Assembly: GCA_964017195.1 (NCBI GenBank)
Contig: OZ024896.1
Coordinates: 3,612,487-3,676,486 of the forward strand
Direction of reading: 5' to 3'
Source: Siderastrea radians
Taxonomy: Eukaryota; Cnidaria; Anthozoa; Scleractinia; Rhizangiidae
DNA: 64,000 bases
A model generated the notes under the pieces. It was not told the origin of the DNA, made no database searches, and worked only from the letters and a program-made list of their open reading frames with translations. Positions 39,301 to 51,300 of this stretch are shown piece after piece. Numbering within the stretch: position 1 is the first letter of the stretch; each line of letters starts with the position of its first letter. A program made the position numbers and the translations under genes.

Positions 39301-42300
39301 ACTTATTAACTAGAATCTTAGGGTCAAAGTTGGAAGACGTCTCGGGATTCCTGAAAGGGTTCCTACGATCTCCGAAAAAACGATTTAACTTTTCCTGTTG
39401 AATTCACACGAATGCCTCCGGCGACCATTTGTAACAAATTCCCGCAGTTTACTAATGAATTCTGAAGACTGCAAAGCGAAAGATGTTTTGACTTGAAAAA
39501 AAAATTCGCATTTCGATCTCAATAAATAATTCCCGGTTATACACAGACTGTTTGTCACATTAACCCAATTCAGACCGGGGGGGGGGGGACGATTGTGCCC
39601 GCACTGACTTTGGACGTTTATAACTTTTTTCATAAGCAAGCTAAACCCATCAAACTTGATGACTTTTCCTAAAATTTAGCTGGTAACAATTGGACGTGGC
39701 AAGTGTTTGTCCATCTAGTTTGACGTTACCATGGCAACCACTTTTTGACAGGCTGTTTTTGACAGGCTGTTTTTTCAAAAGTTTTCACAAGTTTCAAAAG
39801 TTTTCACCTTTTCATTGAAAAATTATAACTTTTCTGAAGTAATTTTTACATTTTTATATCACGTTCGTGTTCTTTTATTGATTTCAGTTACTGTTTGGTC
39901 AATTTTGGCAAATTTCAAAGGTTCTGAAAAAATGAAGAAATCCAAGATGGCGGATCCAAGGTGGCCGCCATCGTAGAACCTGACGTTATAATTACGTCAT
40001 TTGACGTCATTAGCTTATGTTGTTCACCTCAGAGAAGACATTTTTGGACGTTATTTGTGTCCTCCAAGTTTTGTTGTCATAGCTTTAATATTCTTGGAGT
40101 TAAGAGGAGGGGGCCAAATCAGCCCTCCCCCTCTACAGAGAGTGGGATTGGGGATAGACACTCCGAGTTTGAGGCTTGCGCGTGAGTATGCACGCTTGGG
40201 TGCTTCGTTCGTTGCGTGTATTTGCGCTTTTTTGATCTGCACCGCCCTCTGTGAGGAAAAAAAGGGACTGTTTTGCAGTCCAGTGGAGGCGTGGCCTATT
40301 TCCCTTTCGTAAACGGTCATTGCCATTTTTGACGGTCGATGCCATCATTTGTAACCAAGCCTTTTGTCATGGAAGATGTAATATATGCTCTGGATTAAGT
40401 TACAATAAGGTACCAAATACAGGTTAAGCTCAAGTTTAATTTACGTTTAAAGTTTGAGAAAGGGCTAGGGTCACCTATTATAGACGTATCAGTTATGAAG
40501 GACAGTTAATTATAATATATCCTTTAATTTTTCGCAGTTGTGGCAGATTGGCGTGGTAGTGTAGTGGCAAGGGAAAGAGATTGCCAAACGAAAGGACCGG
40601 TTTCGATTCTGGGTTGTGAATGTCTTTCTTTTTAGGAGAAAAACTTTCAATAACGGTTCAAAAATTTTCTAAGTGTCTTAAAGATGGCAACGACCGTTTA
40701 CGAAAGGGAAATTTGTGGAGGCGTGGTTTTGCTGTGGTCCTATGGTGGTCCTGTGGTCGTCGTGTGTTAAGAGCGTTGGATTTGCTGCCTAAAAGCTGGT
40801 AGCTGAGGTTAAGGCACCTCCTAGTGCCATTATAGTAGAGATAAGCACTTCAAAGACGCTTTCTCCATCTTGGGGTTACATAGATATATTGAGTCTTTAG
40901 ACAAGACACTTTTCTAAACGTTGTCTTTCTTCAGCTAAGGGTAACATAGATATGTTGTGTCCTAAGACAAGACATTTACTAAAACACTGTCCCTCTTTGC
41001 CTTGGGGTATATAAATGTATTTTGTCCTTAGATAAGACACTTAGGAGACTAAACATTGTTTCTCGTCATTCATGTGTATAATGAGTATCGACACACACAT
41101 GGGTTGGGGAATGCTTGCGAGAAACTTGGATCCCTTGCAGGGTGGGATACCAGTATTCCTGCTCGTTTCATGCTGTCCTTTTATTATCCCGTTTCTAGTT
41201 CCTCCACGGTTCATTTCACCGCTGAGGAATACTTCAGTCCTGATAAGCACCACCATGAACCTGACATGCACAGTCACAGCCGATCCAGAAGCTTCCATCC
41301 GCTGGTTTAAAGATGACTCCGAAAACATCCCCGGGGCGATATATTCACAAGGAAATGCAATTTTGATTTTGAAAAATGTGACATTAACCGATGAAGGGTG
41401 GTACACATGTCTGGTTAAGAATAGAGCAGGAAATGCAACATCTGAAGCGTATATCGAAATTACAGGTACAGATCTTTGTAGTGAGATACGTCTTGTTCTC
41501 ACATATTGCGCAATCATAACCACAAGAATGTTACATTGTACTATCGCATTAAATGAATACAAGCACTTATAGTACAACGGTAAATTTTGGCGTGCTTCCA
41601 TTGGTCGAAACCGATCACGTGATGCGATAGTGTCTCTCCTCAGCGGGCGCCTATCAGCGAATAGTGCCCGTCTGGGCAATTTTCGCTCAAAATTTAGTGT
41701 TGTACAATAAAAACAATAGAGTTCTTCTGTTTCAGGCCCTATGTGTGATAGGTTCCCTCGGAAATTTGATTTTCAAACTTCATATAAGCCCTCAAACTAC
41801 TACCGCGGGCTAATATTGGTAGTGAACATCAAATTTCCTCGGGCAACCTATCACAGGATCGTCCCTTCGACAGAAGAACTCTATTGTTTAAATAGCTGGC
41901 GGACATAGCTGGCATAGTTTCTTTGATCAACCTCGAAGGATGGAAGTTTAGTTTGGGAAAAGATGTTTGCTTGTTCTTTGGCTTGCTTCGTACGTGTAAA
42001 CCAGACTTTGTTTGGTATAAATCTAGTAGCTCTGCTGTGTCTGAAAGCGCCTGGCTGGGGAGATTAGGCGACTACTCCCTACACTTTGTCGTTAAATTTG
42101 ATTTGATTTGATAGTTGTCCCCTATCTGAAACATCTCTCTTTTTCTTGGAGAGTGCGGGCTACTCGGTCAACAGATGGTCCCTGGGCGAGACTCTGGGAT
42201 AATTGAAAAAAAATGTATGTTTTGATTAGCTGGGTGACTAACAAACTAAAAAACAGCTCAACTAACAGACATTCAAGATATAATAAATTTTAATTATCTT

Positions 42301-45300
42301 AGAGCCTTGACTGGGGACTTTTCGTTGACCGAGGACCAGGTGGACTCTGAATACGAGATGGCACACCTTCGCTAACATAAAGGTCCCTTCACAATTTAAT
42401 GTGTTAAATGCATTTTGATCATGCTTTATATCGTCCTTCATCTAGTTCCTCCTCAAGTTTCTTTGAGCCATGAGATCCTCAAACTTCGACGACATGAAAA
42501 GAATGTGACCGTGGATTGCTATGGATCTGGGAAACCTCGGCCAGCGGTGACGTGGAAAAGAGGCCAAAACGACGTCCCAGTTTTTGCAGTGATTACAGCA
42601 AATGAAACCAACCAGGTACCGCAAACATGTTTTTCTAATCATTTTCAAGAAACTGTTACAGTACTTGCTCTCGCCAGCTGCTTGTATTGAGTCCGTTGAC
42701 ACTATGTGGTCTTCTTCACTCGACAGTGTCTTTTGTGATGATTACAATCGCGAGTCCGAATATAGGAGAATATTTCGATTAGCTGGGTTAAACTGTGGAA
42801 CAGCATCTCAAGCAAATGTCATTAAACTCCTTCCTTCATTGACGAGAATACCTTAGAACTAAATCTGCATGTCATCGTATACTAACCAAATAAGATCAGT
42901 CAATTGTATTTAGTGAGATTGATGTAAATTTTAAATTTTAGGTGATGCAAGTTCTTTTGAATACAAGTGGAATTCTGTGGTATGTTGCAAGCCGCCTGTA
43001 TCTGCGAAGTGAAGGTGACGGCGTTACGTACCAGGATGCAGGCAGCTACACTTGTGAGGTATCCAATGGCGTGGGAAGCATCGGCTCCGTAAATGCAACA
43101 ACTCAAGTGCTATGTGAGTAGATTTTGCGGGCATAATATTAACGTGCCTTTCATTTGTTTTCCCCTAAGTCATCAGTACTCTCTTTCTTCCCTTCCCATT
43201 TTCTTGTTGTTTCGTGGAGTTTGCGTTTTTCGGCTAAAATAATGCAAAGTATACTGTTTGCTTTAAGATTTTTAAAGTCTTCTAACCTTTTCTTATTTGA
43301 AATGATGACTGCTTTTAATTTTGGTAGTACCTGAAACGTCTTAATATAAACTTTTTTTCCTGGATGGGAGAAAGAAGAGGCGGTCTTATTCCTTTGACCT
43401 GCTGTCAGCACGTTTACAAGGAACAATGGAAACACCACCACCACCACCACCACCAACAACAAAGCAAAGCCGTTCTTGTAGTTGAAAGAGACTAAACTAC
43501 GTTTGTTTCTTTTTTTCTTCTTCTTCTTGTAAGTCCGCCCTGAGATTGTTGAGGAACCAAGTAACCAAATTATCTCAGAGAACAATAATGTTAGTTTTGT
43601 GTGCAATTCAACTGGCGTGCCAACACCATCCATCTACTGGACATTCAATGACGGCTCATTACCACCTTCATCTGGTGCAAACAGTACATCGCTGACTGTT
43701 TTCAGGGTAAAGAACACGGCGAGCTACGAAGGCAACTACACTTGTACTGCAGTCAATCGAGCTGGTACAGAGAACGCGACGGCGACACTTACTGTTGATG
43801 GTAAGTAATGGCTGAAAGTGTGAGACTGTTTTGTTTTGATTATTAGCTATCAGTCAATCTTTGCACAGGTTTTGTATGTGGTAACTATTTCAATAATGGA
43901 GGCGCGCACTCGACGGCATTCAGAATACGTGATTGACAGCTAGTGATTTGTAGCTACCATAGAATGATAACACTTTATTATAGACAGTATTGTGACCTTA
44001 AAATTCGTTTAACTCTTCCTTTTTGGAGAAATTTTTAAGTTCAAGTAGACTTAGTTTTGACTTTGAAATACATTCGATTACAAATTCGAGTTAACTTCCA
44101 TAATTACGGTAGGCAGTGTCCCTTACCCTGCCGGAGGGGGGGGGGGGGAGACGGGGGAGAGGGGACTGTGCCTTACCCTAAATGCTGAAATTTCTTTTCT
44201 GTTTTTTATTAGATGTACCCCAACTCGAGTGACTCGTTAACCTCCTGGTCCTTCGCTCCAACGAATAAAAAGTTATTGTGCATAAAAATCCTAAAGTGTA
44301 ACCGTTTATATAAAAGTTATATAACAGTACAATCCTATGATACTGTTATTATTTGTAGAGTTTTCATGTAACGGAACATTTTTAATTTCTTTAGTTCCTG
44401 CATCAGTCCTCAGTCTTCCTCAGAATGTGTCTGTGGTTTCTGGATCCAACTTGAACTTGTCTTGCCAGGTTTTTGGAGATCCATCACCTTCAGTTTACTG
44501 GTTGAGGAACGGATCACGTGTCATGAGCCGTGCGGAATTTTCCAATAGAAATAAAACCTTGGTTATTAAGAATGTCACAGTTGAAGATGAAGGATCTTTT
44601 ACATGCTTCTCTGTCAATAGAGCAGGAAACGATTCATCCAGCGTACATGTAGAAGTCAATGGTATTTATTTATTTATTTATTTATTTTATGTATTTATTC
44701 ATTTGTTCGTTTATTCATTGATATATTATTTTACAAAAAAATCGCTGTTAAAAAATCGATTGAGTAAGCTACATTACACCACTAGTTATACTGCACTATG
44801 ATAACATAGATAACACAGTTAAAGTAGTCAGCTTTAATATATCATTGTAGATATTTTTCGTAGTCGAATTTTCGTGATTGAGTTTTTGCCGCCTAACAGA
44901 AAGACACCATGCCAGGAGCCAGAGAAAAGGAGCCTAGTGCTTTTGTGCTTTTGGATAATCTTGCAATCTAATTGGGCGAGATGACGGTATCTATTGAACA
45001 ACTAGAATAGGAAGCCATGTTTTCTATAAGCAAATTGTCATCAAGTCTTTGAAAAGTTCCTTAGACATTTTTCTTTCCAAAGTCAAAGCGCGCTATAGTT
45101 GTCTATCAGCGAGCAGACATTCAGCAGGGGTCGAGGGGGAGGGTCCACAGGGTCCAGACTCTTCTTTCCCTACTTTAAAATTCGTACTTGTCTTTATGAT
45201 TTTGAAATCATGTATTTTGGAAAGCGTGCAAACTAAAAGATAGGCATAGCGGAGAATGTCTTTGCCTAGAATGCATTCACGCCTGAATGTTTGAGCCAAT

Positions 45301-48300
45301 CAAATTTTCGCATTTCCAACTAGTTCATGACAAATGATCTAGACCGCTCTTGTTAGATGTATAAATGTTAGATGTATAAATGTAATTCAGTTTTATTTTC
45401 ATTTCTTTCCTTTTTTTGACAGAGATTTCCCGTGCTTTCATTTCACCCACTAAAGAACTGAATCTGTTCAAATATGACAAAAACGTCACCGTGAATTGCC
45501 ATGGCTACGGAAAACCTGCACCAAAAGTTACGTGGATTCGGAATAAGAAGGAAATTCCCACTGTATATAATTTTACCGATAAAGACCGAAAGGAGGTTGT
45601 GCAGGCGATTTTCCAGCCGAGAAAGGAGTCACCTTGGAATGTGACAAGCCGTTTGTACCTGCGTTTGGATGGTGTGACATATCAAGATGCTGGCAACTAT
45701 ACATGCGAAGTATTCAATGGTGTGGGAGGCAACATTTCTGCCTCGGACACCCTACAAGTATTTTGTAAGTAATAACACTTCCATATATGCTGATGGTAGT
45801 CCCCTAAGGACCATATTTAGGTGTCATTCACCTCAAGGAACTTTTTTTTGTTGTAAATTTTGACCCCAACACTCACCTCCCCTTCGGCTGTTACCGTCGT
45901 TCTTTGTTGCTAGAGTATCACACCTTGGTGCCCGGATTATTTCTCCCTTCACTCAACTATGCCGCAATAAGTGGTTATTCCAGCAGCAAGGATTCATTCC
46001 AATAGTTAGCAACGTCACTTAGTCTCTGTTCTCGTATGGATTTGGTCGTGTGCTGAAGCTTGAATTAATAAAAAGGGCTTGTGGAATTTAACAAATTGTT
46101 AATCGTTTAATTGTTTAATTAATTTTTTTTCTGTTTTAGTTGTTCCTGAGTTTGTTGTGGAGCCGAGGAGCCAAATTGCTGTTGTGGACTCCAACGTGAC
46201 ATTCACCTGTAATGCAACTGGTGTTCCAGATCCTGTCATTACCTGGTCATCTAAAGATGGGCGTCTCCCTAAGAATATTGTCACCAACTACTCGCTCACT
46301 TTGCTATCAGTAAAGAACACTGACAAGTTTGAAGGCAGTTACACGTGCAACGCGACAAATAGAGCAGGGCATGACGCTAAAACAGCAAATCTAACTGTTG
46401 ATGGTTTGTATTGCTTGCTCAAAAAATATCCTAATAAATAAACCTCAATTAGTAACCCTTTTCAGCAGAAATCAGTAAGCTTAATTGAATTTTCTCATTT
46501 CTATGTCGTAACGATAAGCATAGGAACAGAATTGAAGTGAGGTGTAGTCAAAGTCTTTGGTGCTTTATATATAATGCCATCATCAGATTTAGCATCGCCT
46601 GCATGGTCTGATTTGAACTGTAAGGAATGGGGGTCTTTGCATTTAACTTCTATACTACCTGGGTAGGGTGTAGTAGTCTGGAACCTTGGGATGTTATCCA
46701 CTATTAAAGACCTGGCGGTTGATTTTTCCTATCAAACCACACTTACTTTCTCTGTTCTGTTTTTAGTTCCACCAAGAATCAGACCATTGCAAGACATGTC
46801 CCCTATTATTCATTCGGACCTGAACCTGACATGCGTCGTAGAAGGAGATCCTGTTCCCTCGATGTACTGGTTGAAAAATGGTGCGCATGTCATTCCACGT
46901 GCTCAGTTATCCGCTGACAACAGAACACTTGTTATAAGTGATGTTGATATATCCGTTGATGGAGTGTACACGTGTGTGGCTGTGAACAGGGCTGGGAATG
47001 ATTCCTCAAGTGCCGCCGTGGAGGTTTTAAGTGAGTACATGTTCACAATCCTGAATTAAACTGTCCTTTTCATTTGATCTTGTTTCGTTTTGTCTTGTTC
47101 TAACTCTCTTCTACTTTAACCAGTATTGCTTAGCTTTGTGATCAACGAGGATCACACAAGAATGTCTGACTCTAATATAACACACCTTTAGACTACATTA
47201 TTAAACTTAGAATTTGGCCGGAAAGCAACTTCTATGATAACAAACGCGTAACGAGAAAACCACTGTTTTTCAGTCAGTGGCACTAACAGTCGAATCCAAC
47301 ATTGTTCCTCCTGTTCTCCTCCTCTCAATCCCTATCCTCCCTATAATTCCTTATTTTTCGTTTTCTTTCTACTGCTAGCATTCTCTTTTTTTCCTTATCT
47401 CGAATTTCTCATTAATTAGTTCCACCAGAGGTTTTCTTGAACCGTGAAGTCCTCAAGCTTCGACAAAATGCGAAGAATGTGACAATCGATTGCTATGGAT
47501 ACGGGAAACCTCGCCCTTCAGTGACATGGAGAAAGGGTGTGGCTATTATCCCCCTGGTCCCCGTAGTTACCGCAAATAACAGTGATGTAGTATTCCAGAG
47601 GGTGGTCAATATGAGTGGATATCCATGGAATGTGACCAGTCACCTTTACGTTCGACTTGATGGGATGACATACCAAGAAGCAGGGAGCTATACTTGTGAG
47701 GTATCCAATGGCGTAGGCAATCAAGGCACGGTCAATGCTACCTCTGAAATATTGTGTAAGTATTTTTCATTTGATATGTTGGGGGGGGGGAGGGGGTTCT
47801 GTGGGACTTCAGATCTGAAGGGCGGTGCTTCGAGGCCTGGGTTCTGCGGGCATTGTTTTGTTTCCGTAGACAAGAAACTTTACTCTAGGTTGTCTCTGCC
47901 CATCCTGGTGTATAAATGGTTAGTGGCGATGTACCTGTGGGGTAACCTGCAATGGACTAGCATCCCTTCCTGGGGTTAAATAGAAATACTCTCAGTTGTC
48001 TCATGTTACAGAAACCAGCGAGAAGCTCCGGCCGTGTGGGTGTCCTGTGCCTCGTGTGCGACTTACATACATCACCTTTTTAATTGGTAGTAGTAACCTG
48101 GCGATATGAACAAAAAAACATGCTTTGTGTTGTGTACGCGGTTCCCATTTTGATGGCGTCAAATTCAAACCATCAAATATTTACTGTTTTATCATTTGTT
48201 TTTAGTCCGCCCGGAGTTTGTCAAGGAGCCTGTTAATCAAATTGTCTCACAGCACAATAACATCACCTTTGCATGCAACGCTAGCGGAGTCCCCAGTCCT

Positions 48301-51300
48301 GACATCATCTGGAGTTTTAATGGTGGGTCATTACCACTGTTATCTGAAACAAACGCTGGCGGAGTGTTGTCGTTATTTCTGGTGAACAACACTCCTGAGT
48401 TCGAAGGGAACTACACATGTACGGCTGTCAATCGAGCTGGCATCAATAACTCCACAGCAAAACTTACTGTTGATGGTAAGTGGTATTGACTTTAGAAACG
48501 AGTTAAGTCTGAGAATGAAAGTTAAAATCTGTGGAGTAATAAAGCACCTCATAAATGGTACTCCTATCAAGTTTAGAACTAGAATAGAAGCTTACTAAAT
48601 GGCTTATATACCTATTTCTAAAAAGGTTGTTTCAGTGATGCATGTTTCACAGACCGCAGTGCATTATGCTCGCTAAATTTATGGCTGCTTTTCTCTACTT
48701 ATTGGCCCTAAAGCAAGAGCAGATATGTATTTTTTTTTATGATTTGGTTTTCTTCTGGAGTGCCTTTAGCGAGAAAAGCGAGCAATACATTTATTTGTAG
48801 CAAACATGATGCTTTGCGGTCTATGAAACAAGGATCATGCATCCTGCATCACTGAAGCAACCTTAATTGAAATAGGTGTATAAATCAGACAACTTACAGA
48901 TTCTGTATGGTCACGGAGAACACGCTTTAAGAAAAAATGGATGTTCTCTGGGATTTTCGTGATTTTTCAAGACCTCTACGTTAGAAGCTGCTCGTACAAA
49001 CTTTCTGACACTTGCTTTGGACTGCTAATTCTGATATGGTCTTTCTTATGACAGACCATTCCTTTCCTTGAAAATTTTTATTTGGCTTCAGGCCCTAACT
49101 CGTTATTAGCGGAGCCAGCGCGCTAGCGCGTCAGCGGAGCTCCATTGCTAAGGAAACTTGGTAATCTATCAAGCCAGTAGTGACGTGGTAGTGACGTAGT
49201 AGTCACGTGACCGTCCGTCCATACGTCCGTCCGTCCGTACATCCGTACATCCGTACATCCGTACGTCCGTCCGTCCCCACCACAGGGCTACCAATACACT
49301 TCCTACACTGGATAGAACCCTCTGCTGAATCCCGTGTGTTTTCGGCGCGAAATCGCATGTTGACCCGCGTTGTAGCAAAACAAGCAAAGACAACAAAAGT
49401 CAAAAACAAATTTGTTAGTGAAAAAAAAAGTTCAAAAGAACACTCAGTTGTCTTTTTGGTGGAAGGGGAAAAGTTCAATCTAGGCGAAAGAAATTCGGCG
49501 ATAAAGTTCAGGCAAAAAGTTCAAATTTGCCTCGTCGGTTCTGTTCAAACTCGGTCGGCACACCGCTTGAGCTCGCAGCTTTTCGCAGCGGTTTCGACGC
49601 CAAATATAGCAGAGCTAGTGCATTTTGGTTTTTTTTGTCCACAACCATGGTTTTTACGGCGTTTCGAACACATTTTGCCAGGAAAAACACCAGCATTTTC
49701 ATGCTGATAGGCAGCTTGTCACGAAGAAAGAAATAAGTATTAAAATTAACTACGAAAACAATGTCAAACGCCCATGGCCTAGTGGACTAGTTACCGGCAT
49801 CTCACGCCGACGAGCAGGGTTCGACACTCAGCGGGAACAAGAATTTTTTTCTTTGTTTTTTTTTAATAAAACGACTTGGATGAGAGTATTTTCACAAATT
49901 AATAACTGCCAGCAAAAACAAAACAAAAAAACAAAACAAAAAACAAAAGTAAAAAACAGACAAAACAAAAAGGGGGGCTCCGCTTTTAGGCTTGGCTAAA
50001 TCTATATATTACGTTGACGAATGAAAACCCTGGATATGGCTAAATGTATTCGTCCGCTGACCAACTTGAGACTGAAAACCATCCATCCATCTCCTTGCCG
50101 TTTTAGCCGTCCCTTGTTTTATTAAAAATGGCGTAATTACCTCTCCCCCCCCCTCATTTGCTATTGACAAACGGGTTGACATTTTTAATACGGCTAGCAA
50201 ATAAATTTTTCACCGGTTCACGGTATAATGAACAGTGCTAAAATTTAAGACTTTGTACGGTGAATTCTACCCAAAAAGACTGCGTTGATATAAAATTATT
50301 TACCCACAATTCAAATATTAGTATTCAATATAATTGTGTCATATGTATGATCCCTCTCTCTTTTTAGTACCAGCAACAATCACTGTCCCTCCCCAAAATG
50401 TTTCCTTGGTGACCGGATTCAACTTGAGCTTGACTTGTACGATCTACGGCGAACCACCCCCGACGGTTTACTGGATATGGAACGGCTCACATGACATCAG
50501 TAGCGCTGTTTTGGCCAATGGAAATACTAGCTTGTTTAAAAGAAACGTCAGTATTGAAGATGAAGGCGTTTACACATGTGTGACTGTAAACCGAGCCGGG
50601 AACGATTCACAGAGCGTTGGGGTGGAGGTCAAAGGTTTGTCAGTTTATTGAGAAAGTCATGAACTAACTTTGTTAAGAGACTATTTTACTTTGGAAAAAT
50701 TCCAAAAACCTGCGGCAGGTTTTTGGAATTTTTTCGAGCCGAATAGTTTTCGACGACCAAATGCTTTATATTAATTTTCTTGCATTAGTTTCAAAGATAT
50801 TTTGTTGCTTCTCTTCTCTGTGCAAGTTTAATTTCTTTTGCAATAACTTGGCAGGAATAGTTTTTTCCATACTTGCCGTATCCCCTTCCTTTAACACAAA
50901 CATGGAAAATGGTCGGTCCTTTGATAAAATAAATCAAGGGGCAAACGTCTTTCGAACGCTTAGCAGAAGACTGCTCAATGACACCTGACTTTTCCAGTTT
51001 TGGTCTAGAAAGAGCTGTTTAACTTTCAGTGAAAAAAAAAAAACTTTCCACAAAAGATTGACCTGGCGTTCCTGGTTGCTAGTTATTCCCGGCGGTCTGA
51101 AATGCTCTTGATGTTTTCTTGTTTGTTTGTTTGTTTGTTTGTTTTTTTGGCAAACTCCACACAAGAGCCTATAACGGACCTATTTTCTTTCTTCTTAGCC
51201 CATTCTCGTGTGTTTATCCCGCCACCGCAAGAGCTAAACCTGGTGAAAAACTTGCAAAATGTCACTGCTGATTGCTATGGTTACGGGAAGCCCGCACCAA

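Noticed and set aside
41041..41679. 212-residue minus-strand frame
   Set aside because: It lies antisense to exon C3 and its introns, shows no domain, and the + strand Ig exon with good splice sites explains the coding signal.
49770..49836. Functional tRNA-Glu gene
   Set aside because: The A box, B box and anticodon loop fit, but the acceptor stem does not pair well and the sequence sits inside a repeated element.
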